NCBI RefSeq assembly: GCF_002078875.1
Contig: NC_034415.1
Coordinates: forward strand, 16,465,331 to 16,529,330
Reading direction: 5' to 3'
DNA length: 64,000 nt
From: Numida meleagris
Lineage: Eukaryota; Chordata; Aves; Galliformes; Numididae
Position 1 is the first letter of the stretch. Every line of letters begins with the position of its first letter. The position numbers and the translations under genes were made by a program. Below the pieces are notes generated by a model. That model had not been told where the DNA came from, did no database searches, and saw only the letters and a program-made list of their open reading frames with translations. Below are positions 12,001 through 23,587 of the stretch, piece by piece.

Positions 12001-15000
12001 TGTTAGGGCAGATCGGTACTAGCACAGAACTCATGGAGAAGTTACTGACGTCAATGGAAAGATTCTGAGGAATGTCACTGACGTTTGCGATTGTGTTTTT
12101 TCTTTGAGAAGTCCTTTGTTTCTGAAATACATCTGAGGTTCACAGTGACTTATAGTCTCCACTGTCTGAAACTCTTCATTAATTTGTTAGCATTTAACCA
12201 TCTCATTTCATTTCTTAGTAATTAGGTAGAAGCATAAACTATAAATCCAAAAGAGACTACTGTAATAATTTAGCTGGAACTCCTGTGCTAAACTAACTAG
12301 GACTAGTTAATATCTTCAATCATCTCATCAGTGATGTTGAGAAGTGCGTGTTAAATAGTGCCAGTTCCAATACCAACCCCTAAGGAACATGGCTCTTCAC
12401 TGGTCTCCACCTGGACATTGAGCCATTGGCTTCAACTATTTGGGTGCAAACACCTAGACTGCTCCTATCCAGCAAGTGCTACAATCATCACATGCATGTC
12501 CCTTCAACTCAGAGACAAGGATGTCATGTGGGACATTGCCAAAGGCTTTGCACAAGTCCAGGTAGATTATGTCAGTTACTCCTCCCTTATCCATCAGTAC
12601 TGTAATCCTATCATAGAAGGCCACCAAATTTGTCAGCTGTGATTTGCTCTTAACGAAGCCATGGTGGCTGTCTCCAGCTGCCTCTGTTTTCCATGTGCCT
12701 TAGCACAGTTTCCAAGAAGATCTGCTCTGTAATCTTGCCCAGCAGAGATGAGACTGACTGGCCTCTAGTTCCCCACCTTTCCTTTTTCCCTTAGTTGATA
12801 TGTAATGCTCTAAATCTATTTGAAACTAATTTAAGACATGCTTTGTTTCATCTTGGAGCAGCCATGGGCTCTTCTTTAGAAATATAATCTGATACTTTAA
12901 GTAGTATGGGATTATGCATACCAAAATCATTGTAGGGAATATTTTTCAAAGTGCATATGTAAACTTAGATCCGTACGGTTTAAAATTATCTGAAAACTGT
13001 CTGCCTAGTTGTGCCATAATGTTAGAGAAACAGAGAGAAACTACTATTCCCTGCACTGTTTTGCTGAAAAACAGGATGCTTGCTTTATAGACCATTTTTT
13101 TTTGTGATAAAGACATTCCTTGTAACTGCATCATTCCTGATTTTTTTTTACAACTGTACTGATGTGCTTTTGATGTGCTTGTGCATCAGACTTCTTCATT
13201 AGAACAAACACTGCTCTCAAGAATATAGTATAATACACAGGCTATTCAAGCTGTAAGAGATTGTAATTGATGTAAGGAGGCCATTCTTCCTCTGAAATGT
13301 AAAGCACCTTCAATTTATGTGAACGTAAGAGGAAGTATATTGTTTTGCAGCAAGGATCCACGTAGTCTGGTGTCTGACTGTCTGAACTATGGCCACAAGC
13401 AGACACTCAGAACTTGGTGAGACCAGGGAAAGAGCTTTTGTGAGCAGTCCTCCTGGCATGCTTTCCTGGGCTTTCTTAACTTTCCTCACAAAAGGTAGCA
13501 GGTAATTCATCTCAGAATGATTCAAGCATCCTGCAGTGTTGGTTCTACCAGGATTAGAAAGGGAACTGAAACTGAATAGTGAGAAGCACAAGCATTTACT
13601 TACCCTCATTTCCTTTACTTAAAGTGAGGTTGACGTGTATGTTTCCAATGGACTCATCCAGCTGAAGATTAATGGTGTTCAAACCCCAACAGATGTTCCA
13701 TACACATCTAAGTCTGGTAGGAGACTCATCTTTATATTTTGTTTAATCTTTTCTGTTCTTTTGAAGAATGATATGATCTTGCAAATTCCTATCAAAATGG
13801 AGATCATCCTATTACGAGAAACAATTGGATGATTTTATTGTAACTCCATCCTGACTTTCATGGGAGTGATAGGAAAGATGAGCAAAGAAAGAGATGCCAA
13901 TACTGTGTATCTGCAAACCACATAGTGCAGGGCTACAGAACCTTGTGCTGTCCACAGAGACTCACAGAACAGGCAACCAGATCTCCCTCAGCCCTACTCA
14001 CTGACTGCATTAAGGCCCCATGAATTTGACTGGTGGTTAAGGTTGGTTCCTAAAATAATAACCTCTTTTTCAAAGATATCTCTTTTTGCTCTCTTGTTGC
14101 AGGTCTGTTGATAAGCAGTGAAAAGGAAGGCTTGTTATTAAAAGCCCCTGAATACGGCATAGAAGGACTATATTATGATGGACATAAACTTGAGGTATTT
14201 ATTTTTGTATTATTTTCAGGGGACTTATTTTTAGAAGAAAAACATCAAAGAGTGTCTTTTCTTTATTTCCACGAAGGTTCGGGTTGCTTTCTGGATGGTC
14301 GGAAAAACATGTGGTATTTGTGGAAAATATGATGCTGAGAAGAAAAGGGAGTATCAGATGCCCAGTGGATATTTAGCTAAAGATGCAGTGAGTTTTGCTC
14401 AGTCCTGGGTCATCTCAGAAGACACGTGTACTGGAGGTATTTAGATTCTATCGTTACTGTTTACTAATTAAGTAGTCACATGAATAACCATAAGATTTAC
14501 ATTGCTAATTTATGTTATCATATAATTTTTGTGATCACTATTCTTGTGATTAGTGGCTATAGACTTAAAAATAGTTTTTTCCTGAGTTTGGTAGTTCACT
14601 GCAAAGTCTGGATTTGTTGCATTCTTGTATAACTTCTTCCACATTACCAAACTAGTTGAAGTTTGTGTGTTCTAGATAAAATTATAAACCTAAATCTTCC
14701 TAAGCTGATAAATTAATACAAAAAGTAGGTAGTTTGACTGTTGACAAAAGACATTGTATCTTGTCCTTAACAGTCTTTGATAGAAAACAGCCCTCCCTTC
14801 AATGAGACTAGTTTTACCTATCTTGTGTCCCTCAGAATGTCCACTGGTCTTAATTGTTATTACTACATACTGAATTCAGAAAAGTTATTTATAGAAATTC
14901 TCTAGTTTCTTTAGAAGAATTCATGTTTTATAGCTTGCAAGCTGCAGAGGAAATTTGTCAACATTGAGAAGCCAGTTGCATTTGACAAAAAGGCCTCAAA

Positions 15001-16183
15001 ATGCTTTTCCATTGAGCCAGTTTTACACTGCACAGAAGGCTGTTCAGCAACCAGCACAGTTCCTGTCTCTGTGGGTTTCCACTGTGTCCCATCTGGTGAG
15101 TATGCAAACGCTGTACTTGTGCATCTTGTGCACAATGCAATGCATGTGTTGGAGTGTGACTCCTCAGGCTCAGAGGAGACCTGATTGTTCTCTACAGCTC
15201 CCTGAAAGGAGGCTGTGCTGAGGTGGGGGTCAGCCTCTTCTCCCAGGTAGCTAGTGAAAGGACGAGAGGTAATGGCCTTAAGCTGCACCAGGGGAGGTTC
15301 AGGTTAGATATCAGGAAAAGTTTCTTCTCTGAAACAGCAGTGACACATTGGCACAGGCTGCCCAGGGAGGTGGTGGAGTCAGTGTCCCTGGTGGTGTTCA
15401 GGAGCCACGTAGACATGGCACTGAGGGGCATGGGTTAGTGCACATGGTGGGGATGGGTTGACAGTTGGACTTGATGATCTGAGAGGTCTTTTCCAATCTT
15501 AATGATTCTATGATTCCTACTCTTACACTGCTCCCTACTCCTCCACCTCTCCATAGTGAGACACGGAGCTACAGCCCACCTTAAGGCTCCATGGGATCTG
15601 GCTATTTAAGCTGTTCAGCTTGTGAGTATGGGAAAGAAAGCTCTGTCTGAGGCAGAGGCATCCCATTTCACCCTCTCCAGACAAAAAAAAAAGAGGATGA
15701 AATATTTCAAAATCTTTGTACATCAGCAAATAAGCCTTATTAGCAAGCATCTTAGCTAAAATTCATGCTACTTAAATACAAATGATCCAAAAAGTGAACT
15801 TACTTTTGTAACAATTACATCAATTCAGCAGTGATACACACTAAACGTGTGAGCATCAGCCTACTCTTGCTTTCAGGACTTCTCACGGAGAGCTATACCT
15901 ACGTACTGCTTTTGGGATGAACTTTCATGCGGTTTATGTAACACCACATCACACGCATGCCGATGTGAAAAGCTGTGAACCTTTCAGTTTGATCATAGTT
16001 AGCACTGAGTACCTCAGAGTATTAAAAAACCCCTCACGTGGGTCCTTTCTCCTCTTGTTTACAGACTCCACACTCAAGCTGGAGGAGGAGCAGGTCAGGT
16101 TAGACCAGAAGTCTGAGGACTTGGTGAGCAGGGTCGATGCCCACACGGCGTGCTCCTGTGCCCAGCAGCTGTGCTCAGCCTGA
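317..16183 (+). CDS. VTG3: Vitellogenin, VTG3-like, 3' two thirds (exons 12-35)
   Basis: Large lipid-transfer yolk precursor, made in bird liver under oestrogen, secreted, taken up by oocytes and cleaved into lipovitellins, phosvitin and YGP40. Exons by splice sites and frame: 317-534, 648-745, 1173-1297, 1928-2029, 2643-2762, 2862-3051, 3386-3479, 4220-4405, 4630-4774, 5523-5751, 5840-6015, 6281-6586, 6924-6971, 7127-7213, 7947-8159, 8250-8392, 9774-9912, 10621-10756, 11747-11933, 13625-13716, 14103-14194, 14277-14436, 14934-15095, 16065-16183. They sum to 3,567 nt and join without a stop (1,188 codons plus TGA). The 5' part lies outside the window. Counting back from a 35-exon bird vitellogenin, the Ser-rich exon here is number 23, the phosvitin exon of chicken VTG2. 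The phosvitin is far shorter than the roughly 216 residues of VTG2, and the next gene is CTBS, so I call VTG3; the paralogue number is inference. Confidence 0.93.
6281..7213 (+). other. VTG3: Reduced phosvitin domain (exons 23-25)
   Basis: Phosvitin is the phosphoserine, metal-binding part of yolk. Here exon 23 (6281-6586, 102 codons) opens with the lipovitellin-1 end [10 protein letters not shown], then carries Ser clusters near 6378-6408 and 6473-6537, split by a charged Lys/Glu segment with Trp and Phe. The second cluster uses mostly AGC codons. Exon 24 (6924-6971) encodes only 16 ordinary residues. Exon 25 (7127-7213) holds a further Ser cluster ([14 protein letters not shown]). All three are phase 0 at both ends, so the Ser region is modular. 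Two Cys codons (in TTCSSS and KHCSVD) fall within or beside the Ser-rich part, which is unusual for phosvitin. The total is much shorter than VTG2 phosvitin. Confidence 0.85.
7947..10756 (+). other. VTG3: Vitellogenin lipovitellin-2 part (exons 26-29)
   Basis: Four exons (7947-8159, 8250-8392, 9774-9912, 10621-10756) encode the small lipovitellin chain after phosvitin. Recognisable pieces are [29 protein letters not shown], the Cys-containing KLCADASV and [11 protein letters not shown], and [17 protein letters not shown] at the end. The acceptor at 7946 is TTAAG rather than the usual pyrimidine-CAG, but the frame and protein match require it. The 8393-9773 intron (1.4 kb) is AT-rich and holds a T-rich tract near 9280 but no recognised element. 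Confidence 0.88.
12285..12790 (-). mobile_element. CR1 LINE fragment, reverse-transcriptase part
   Basis: Read on the minus strand, this segment gives decayed CR1 ORF2 coding ([18 protein letters not shown]) interrupted by stops and frameshifts. It lies in vitellogenin intron 30, antisense to the gene, and has no CR1 3' tail. CR1 is the dominant bird LINE, and old 5'-truncated or internal pieces like this are typical. Confidence 0.8.
15160..15516 (+). mobile_element. CR1 LINE 3' end
   Basis: This is the 5'-truncated CR1 3' end in gene orientation within the last vitellogenin intron. It has the typical CR1 3' region (CTTCTCTGAAACAG, GGCTGCCCAGGGAGGTGGTG, TTGGACTTGATGATCT) and ends in the family's short tail repeat (AATGATTCTATGATTC). 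The tail is intact, so this is one of the better-preserved copies in the window. Confidence 0.92.
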
Positions 16184-16371
16184 TGCTCCGTATCACACGA
16201 TGCACTCGTGTCTGTTAGCAGCGTTAGCGCACACTGTCTGTGGGACCGAGGACACAATTGCATTGGCCGGCAAAGCAGAGGCCGAGCTTGCTTTACTACA
16301 CTGTTTTCCTCTGCAGTTATTTTGAGCTCTTCAAAGTAATTGTGGATTCCCTTAAGCCAGTTTGATCTTTT

Positions 16372-16377
16372 AATAAA
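16372..16377 (+). terminator. VTG3: Poly(A) signal of the vitellogenin gene
   Basis: AATAAA lies 189 bp after the vitellogenin stop codon, giving a short 3' UTR. Sequence composition switches from AT-rich to CpG-rich immediately after it. Confidence 0.8.
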
Positions 16378-16383
16378 ACACCG

Positions 16384-16585
16384 CTCTTTAAAAACACCTC
16401 CGTCGAGATTATTTCGCTCTGCACGCCTTCCACTCTGACCACAAGCCTCCACCCCGGCCACGGCCGAGCACCCGAGACCCGACCCGACCCGACCCGACCC
16501 GGCCCTGCGGGGAGGAGCTGCAAGCCCGGGCCCGCCCCGCTCGCAGGCACCGCCCGCGGAAGCGGAGGTCGCAGTGGGATCTGCC
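16384..16585 (+). promoter_or_regulatory. CTBS: CpG-rich promoter of CTBS
   Basis: A GC- and CpG-rich stretch lies between the vitellogenin poly(A) signal and the CTBS ATG and continues into exon 1 and intron 1. No TATA box is obvious. It contains a C-tract pentamer array (16471-16505) and a GCCCGCCCCGC Sp1-type box near 16528-16540. As the only space between the two genes, it must hold both the end of vitellogenin transcription and the CTBS start. Confidence 0.7.
16471..16505 (-). repeat. CCCGA pentamer array, G-quadruplex motif on minus strand
   Basis: The plus strand has seven CCC tracts, mostly separated by GA. The minus strand therefore has seven GGG tracts with mostly 2-nt loops, a strong predicted G-quadruplex. 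It lies about 95 bp past the vitellogenin poly(A) signal and 80 bp before the CTBS start codon. Confidence 0.75.
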
Positions 16586-19500
16586 ATGGTGCGCTTGGGG
16601 TCTGCGTGGTTGCCGCTGCTGCTCGGCCTCCTGCAGCTGCTGGGCGGTGCTGCTGCGTGCCCTTGCCAGGACCCGCGGCTCTGCCAGCCCGTCGCGGGCA
16701 CCCGCGGCTTCGAGGTGCGCGTCCCGGCGGCTGCTGGAGTTGTTCCTGCGGGCCGGCAGGCGGGGGGGAGCGGTCCCAGTGCGGGGTGAGCCTGGTGTCT
16801 GGGGCTCCTGTGGTGGCCGTGGGCGGCCCTTGAGCGCTTCAGCCCTTAGCTACCTGCTCTGGTCCAGCAGAAAGTCGTGCTTTGTAGTGGAGAAGGGTTT
16901 GGAACTGATGAGATGGCCTCTTACCGCCTCTAGGTCTTTGTGTTCGACGTGGGGAACGAAGCCTGGAAATCCTATGACTGGTCAAAAATTACAACCGTGG
17001 CAGCTTTCGGGAAATACAATCCAGAGCTCGTGTGCTTTGCTCATTCCAAAGGTGCCAGGGTGGTACTGAAAGGTGGGCTGCTTCATCAAAATGTGGGTAT
17101 TTGTAAGTTAGTAGGAGCATAATGTATGTAGGACTGTAATACCGTGACATTTCATATTCTCTGCTATGCAAGGTATAAAAAATCAGTAAGGAGATTAACT
17201 ACTAAGAGGATAATGCACACAGGGTTATCCTGCCTTGGCGTTTTGCATGTGCTGGTATGCAGAGTATTAAAACCAACCACCTCTTGTGCCACAGTAATAA
17301 CAAAACCATTCCAGTGACATCTAAATAAAATATCTCTAACAGAGAGCATCACAGCAGTAGGAAAGCGGGGAGGAAGGGAGAGGAGAAGCCTGTAGAAGAC
17401 TGGTATTTGGGTCTGTCTTCAACGCGTCATGCACAATACCCAGAAGATGAAGTAAAGACAGTGGTTGCAAGCAATTTTTAGCGTTTTTCACTTCACTCAA
17501 TCCTTGTACACTACAAGTGTGAGTTTGAAAACATGAATACTGAGGAAGTCCATGTACAAAAGCTCATTAGAAAGGCAAAGTCCATCATGTCAGTCTGCAC
17601 ATGTGTGCCATAATCAAGTCTTGGATCTGTCAAGATAGAAACGGGATCAAAGACCACAGTGTGGAAAACAGCAGAGGTTGAATGTAAAAGCATGTGCGTC
17701 AAAGCAGAAAAAGGCAGTTTCTTTGGCTCTCTGGAAATACAGGAAGTCAATTGACTTCAAGAAAGGAAGTTTACAGTGGCTGAGAGTAGTAGGCAGGAGA
17801 TGATTAAAATTGTAGAAAAAAATCCAAAAGGAACTTTGTTTTAAACAGAGCTGTCTTAAAGAAATTTGGTAATCTCTCCTGGTGTGGGTTCTTAAAATTA
17901 TACTTAAAAAAAAATAAATTAAGCCCTTTCTATTATCCAGGTATGGCACAAGGATGAAATAGATGCCAGTATACATGTAGGGATTTTTATTTTCTGGCTG
18001 TGTCAGTTGGCTGAGTAAAGACAAATCTTTTCTCCTTAATGTGACGCAAATACATGTTGACTCTTGGAGCCCTCTTGCCTAGGTGATGTACCTCTTGAGG
18101 AAATTATTGACCCAGCTAAAAGAGCAGTGTGGATATCCCAGCAAGTGGACCTTGCCAAAAAACAGTATATGGATGGAATTAATATAGATATAGAGCAAGA
18201 AGTTAATGAAACTTCTTCTGAGTACTATGCATTAACAGAGCTTGTAAAAGAAACTACAGATGCTTTTCACAAGGAAATTCCAGGATCACAGGTAATGAAA
18301 ATGTACCTTATGCAAACATTTAGCTTAACTTAATGAAATACAAGGAGTTTTAAGAATGCTGTTTAGCATGTGAATATGAAAAAACTATGTAGTGCTAATG
18401 CATGATAGTATCATCACTGGTTAATTATGGATGTTAGATATGATATCCTGTCATAAAAATCACCTCTTTGACTTATCTGAATTTAAATAGAAGAAGGGCT
18501 TCACTGTGATTTGTAGGTACAATGTTATTGTGCTGCGTGAGATGCCCATTAGTATGGCCTAATGAATCCTTGAAAGTAGGGCCTTCTAGTGAAAAAACAG
18601 TAAACTGGTTTCTAAATTGTTAGTGATTTTGACATTATATTTTCTTTGGTGTTTGAAAATTAAGTGATAAATAGTGAAAAAACTCAGAAAAACAGCATCT
18701 CTAGTCTTTAATTCACAAATAATGGCAGTCACTGTTTATTATCTAATGTTTGTTTTGTCAGCTGAGCAGCTTCTCCCACACTTCATAGGTATCACTGGGT
18801 GCTAAATGCTCTGCAACATTTGGGAAAATACTGTATTTAGAAGTTACAGCTCTGTGTAAGCAGAAAACAAGAGTGCCGAAGTGCCATTCATGATACTAAC
18901 ATGTGTTCTTCCTTCAGGTAACATTTGATGTGGCCTGGTCCCCTGCATGCATCGATAGGAGGTGCTACAACTACACTGGGATTGCAGATGCCTGTGATTT
19001 CTTATTTGTGATGTCTTATGATGTGCAGAGTCAGATCTGGACCGACTGTATTGCAAAAGCCAATGCTCCTTACCCTCAGACTTTAGTTGGTGAGGTGTCC
19101 AGAAATTTAAATATTTGTTTGTTCACATGAATAGTTAGAAAAGATTGCCTTTTCTTAGAAATATTTTTTTATTATACTAAGGTTTCCTAGTAGACTCAAA
19201 TACATGTTGTCCTGCTGGGAAAATAGTATCTCAGATCCCTCTAACACTGAGGATAGACCTTTAGCAGTTGTGTTCTCACTTGTAAAGTGATTATCTTGCA
19301 CTCCTGGTTGTGGAAGAACACTTCCACAGAGTGTCTGAATTTTTTGCTAAGAAATACCTAGTGATGATAGTTTGGATTACTGTAAATACGCTAACGCTTA
19401 TCAGCCCTGCTGAGAAAGCTGCTATGGGCAACTGGAAGGGTCTGAACAGAGCCAATTTGGGACTGTGCTGGTAGGAGCTTACACCTTAGTTTCTGTCCAG

Positions 19501-21727
19501 GGATCATGCAAGTCCTGTGCTGACTCTGGCTATAGGTCAGTTGGGAAAATGCAGTAATGCATTTGAATTTTTACTTCCTTCAAAACTAGGATATGAAGAG
19601 TACATTACTATGGGCATTGATCCTAAGAAGCTTGTGATGGGCGTCCCCTGGTATGGCTATGATTATGTGTGTCTAAACTTATCTGAGGTAAGAGTAACTC
19701 TATGATTGCAAATGAATAATCCTTTTTTTTTTCTTCTAAGGTAGAAACCAGCTAGATGTTAGTGGTCCTGTTTTTGGATTAGGAAATACTGTGGTCTGAT
19801 GGCTAATAGCATAAAACTGGGACTTGAGACTTTTCCTTGCCTTGTTTGCTTGTCAGTTATCTTCCTCATTGGCAACCTGAACCTTGTAATAGCCAAGCAC
19901 CATATCTGACTGACTAAGGAGCTATAGATGCTATCTGTATGAGAAGAGATGACGTCCAAAGGCTCTGCGATGCCTGTATTTGCCTTCTCAACACAGTGAT
20001 TAAGCTCACTGCTTAAACAGAAGGTGCAACAAACAACAGTAAACCTCTGGCTGTTGCAGTCCAGCAGCTTATGGATAAATCATGGCATGCCAAACAGCAT
20101 TGTGCTTAAGAAAAAAATGTAAGAGTGAATTAGAAGTGGCAGGGGAATAGATAAGACAATTGCGTAAGTTGATAAGAAACAGCCAATCTAGTGATACTAC
20201 AGTTTAAACAGAATGTAACTGTTTTAATTTACTTCTGTCTAGAAGCAACATGACTAGCACAGATACTTGAAGATCTAGGAGTTTTGTATTTCCAATACCT
20301 TTTGTGACTTTGTTCTTGTCTGTACTGCTATTTTGTAGTTCAGTAACTCTATGTACTGTGAAACTCCTGCCTTCTGCTTTTTTTTCTTCTCCTTCAGGAT
20401 CATGTTTGTTCCCTTTCCAAAGTACCATTCCGTGGTGCTCCTTGCAGTGATGCTGCAGGGCATCAGGTGCCCTATGGAGCAATAATGAAGCAGGTGAACA
20501 GTTCTATTTCAGGGGCACTATGGGACGAGATACAAAACTCTCCATTTTATGAATACAAGGTATGCATCTCTTCACAAAACACCACACGTTGTGGACTACA
20601 TGTTTATGAACGATAGTTCTTTGAGTATAAAGTTTCCAGGGTTAGAATTTTTCATTTGTGTTTTCTACTTTTCTTTTTTTTATGTAGTAAAGGATGACTG
20701 GATTTCCATCTCTTCATTTTCTAGTCTGAGAAGGGGATGTGGTAACTGAGATTACAGGAGTAATGAAGCTTTTCATTGCTCCACAGCTATTCTCGAGAGG
20801 AAATGTATTGTGTCAAAAAGGGTATTTTTTTCAAAGAAATTATTTAACTTGACTCTTTATTGTTCCAGATTTCTGATGCTGATAAGTGATTTAAACTGAA
20901 AGAGATTCTAGGATACTCTTAAGTTTTTCTAAACTAGTGGCTTGGGTGTTTGTTTCTGCATTTGATTTCTACATAGAAATACTGAAAGGGTCCACCAATG
21001 ACTGTACGTAACGTGAACACCACAGTTTGTTTCTTTGGGCAGAATTTTCAGTTTCAGATGTAAATGATGGTGTTGTAAGCAATGACCAGGTAAAGACCAT
21101 AAAACTTTCATAACAGTTTCACAACTACCTCTAAAACAATTTATTGGTGGAAAAAGGACATAGTTTCTAACTAATTCACCTCCTAGGTTAGATAGCATGT
21201 CTGAGATCATAGCTATAGTTAACAAAAAACATAAAAGTGGAGATTAGTTCAGTCTTTTCATCTAACTTCAGTTAAAATGCATCAATTCTTTATAACTTAA
21301 ATTCTCTATGTAAAATTATAGCCAAGTATTTGACTTAATTTTTTAAACTGTCCTGTGTGAGAAACAACCATAAATCAGGAAAGTGTTGTAATATAAATAT
21401 ACATAGCTTGTATATCTGAGCTTTTAACTGTACTTTTCATTGTATTGAATAGAAAGTATAAACAAAACTCAGTGAACTTTAATGTATTATATTTATATAG
21501 GTAAGTGTATAATGACACTGTCCATTTGCATGTTTTTCTAGGATTCTCTTGGTCACTTCCACCAAGTATGGTATGATGACCCTCACAGCATCTCTCTAAA
21601 AGCAGCATACATGAAGAATCGAGGCCTAAGGGGCATTGGCATGTGGAACGGAAACAGTCTTGACTATTCCAGGGAAGCTGTAGCAGAAAAACAAACTGAG
21701 GCAATGTGGCAAGCCCTGACACCATAA
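16586..21727 (+). CDS. CTBS: Di-N-acetylchitobiase (complete)
   Basis: Lysosomal glycoside hydrolase of family GH18 that splits the chitobiose core (GlcNAc-GlcNAc) at the reducing end of N-linked oligosaccharides after the protein has been removed. Exons: 16586-16714, 16934-17072, 18083-18291, 18918-19089, 19590-19687, 20398-20559, 21542-21727; 1,095 nt, 364 aa, close to human (385). Residues 1 to about 25 form a signal peptide with a Leu-rich core ending GGAAAC. The GH18 catalytic motif DGINIDIE is at residues 120-127, with Glu127 the expected proton donor. Other conserved blocks are VFVFDVGNEAWKSYDWS, DVAWSP, YNYTGIADACDFLFVMSYD and RGIGMWNGNSLDYS. Four or more N-glycosylation sites (NET, NYT, NLS, NSS) fit a lysosomal protein. 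The ATG at 16586 is chosen because it precedes the signal peptide; an upstream in-frame GTG is ignored. Confidence 0.96.
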
Positions 21728-22715
21728 GTGTACGAAATCATGAACTAGTTGATCTAGAATTATGAAAATTGGTAATTTTTGATTATAGCTTATGACAGAT
21801 TTTGACTTTTTATAAATATACCATGATTACAATCAAAGCTTTGAGAACTACTGAAATTCATCTTGCTATTTTGTATGCAAAACTGTATTTTCATTCTTTA
21901 TAAAGTTCCAATGTTGCTTTACCAGTGCACTTTAAAAGATTTCTCATCTTTTTCATTTTTCACAACAATAGTAAGTTACTTAAAGCTCGAACCTACTGTG
22001 TATCTGGTAACAAGACCAAGTCAATTTACAGGGGCTATCTAATAATGGTCTTCTGCTAAGGCTGCCTTGTGCAACAGGTAATCAGTCTGTGGTCACATAG
22101 TTGCAGACTCAGCTTTCTGACTTCCCACCCCAACCTGTATTTCACCAAAGTCATTCCTGAGTATGGTTCAACACAGATTACTGATAGGCAGATTGCTGCT
22201 TAGATGCAACTTGGTAAAACTTGTGCTTGATCTTTTATAGATCAAAGGAATTATGTAATATGAAGTAGTTGCCCTTAAAGTTTTTATCATTCTTCTTGTT
22301 AGAAAAGAATGTTCAGTAAACACTAGTTTCACCATATCTGTGTATCATGCAAACTCTTTAGTTTCAAAAGCCAAAAATCTTGGACTTTATATTGAAGAGA
22401 CAGCATTAATATTGAAAGGACTGGGATGGTGTTTTCTACCATTTCAAACTTTTCCACTTCCTCAAACTAGAAGTCAGCTCATTTAATGAACTGCATACAC
22501 CACACGCTTCAAGATCCACTCAGTTGTCTTTGTTTTTATGTGGTATTTCCTCTGAGATAGTACAAGATTATATTTTCATTCTAGTTAGTTAATATTTTTC
22601 ACAAAATAATTTGCGTAGAGAAATTGTGTAACTTGTTCAAGTACCTGTAGTCATGGAGAGATTGACTGTTGTCCACAGGATTTTTTTTATTCAATAAAAC
22701 ACTGTCTTCTAAGGT
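21728..22715 (+). other. CTBS: CTBS 3' UTR with poly(A) signal
   Basis: AT-rich sequence without coding potential after the CTBS stop. AATAAA at 22693-22698 is the best poly(A) signal, giving a 3' UTR of about 1 kb. Earlier cleavage cannot be excluded. Confidence 0.6.
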
Positions 22716-22894
22716 TGATAAACACTGTTTATGTATGACTTGTTTCGCAGCTTACAGCCCACACTGCTTCTCTGCTTCTCAGAAGTGTTTCCTAACCAAA
22801 GTACAACCATGCTCTCCTTAAGTGACTCAATTAATTAAACTTTAATTAGATACATGTAGCTGGTTTTGTTATTTTAATATTAAATTTAATACTT

Positions 22895-23587
22895 TAGCAG
22901 TAAAATCTTTATTAAATCCTTTCTTGAAAAAGAACTTAAAGGAAAGCAGACTGTACAGTACTGTAAATAGCACCAAGATCATAATTACAACTTACTGAAG
23001 ACAAAGGTTGTATCTTCCACTAATTACAGAATAAGGCTAATGTTTATGCAGCTTTCCTTTGAGAGAGGAAATTAAACCACCTAGATATGAAAGAACCAAA
23101 AGATTTTGTTCATACTTAATAATGTAGCAGTAATACACTGATATTTTATAGATAAGTATATACATAGTGACAAAGATACACTTCAGTAAATAGCTACACA
23201 AAGATTACTTTCGCTCTACTTCTGTGTAATATGTATTTTAATCATGCATCAAAAAACTAAATGTGTGCCCCAAAATCTGAACAGGAGACTTTAGATTATA
23301 GGTTTATTTGCTTAGTAGGTATATAGAAATATCAGCATACTGATGTGATGTCACATGATTCACTGATTTACACTTTTAAAATATCTTAGTTTTGTTTTAG
23401 ACACATGACTAGGTTAAACTGTAGGTTCAAGTAGCTGATACGCCTTTCAGTAATGAGATTGAAAAAGAAGTACAAATTCCACAACATTTGCATAGCTGAT
23501 GTCATTTTACAGGAGAAATTTAAGAGCGTACGAACAAACAATATAGAAGTTCTGAGCTTCTATATACATTACCATTGAGTCATGCTC
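22895..23587 (-). other. SPATA1: SPATA1 3' UTR with two candidate poly(A) signals
   Basis: On the minus strand, AATAAA occurs at 23303-23308 and 22908-22913 downstream of the SPATA1 stop. With CTBS ending near 22715, the two convergent 3' ends are separated by about 0.2-0.6 kb. No coding sequence is seen. Confidence 0.5.

Larger units (their letters stand above)
11747..16183 (+). other. VTG3: Vitellogenin C-terminal VWFD/YGP40 part (exons 30-35)
   Basis: The six last exons (11747-11933, 13625-13716, 14103-14194, 14277-14436, 14934-15095, 16065-16183) encode a von Willebrand factor type D domain and the Cys-rich tail released as YGP40. VWFD hallmarks are [31 protein letters not shown] and TCGICGKYD. 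The tail has regularly spaced Cys ([17 protein letters not shown]) and ends in [12 protein letters not shown] before TGA at 16181-16183. Intron 11934-13624 holds a CR1 piece and intron 15096-16064 another. Acceptors at 13624 (TTAAAG) and 14276 (CACGAAG) are weak by consensus but keep the frame. Confidence 0.9.

Noticed and set aside
15949..16701. Minus-strand open frame of 250 aa
   Set aside because: It is antisense to the last vitellogenin exon and crosses the CTBS promoter and exon 1. Half of it is CpG-island composition with the pentamer repeat, and it resembles no family.
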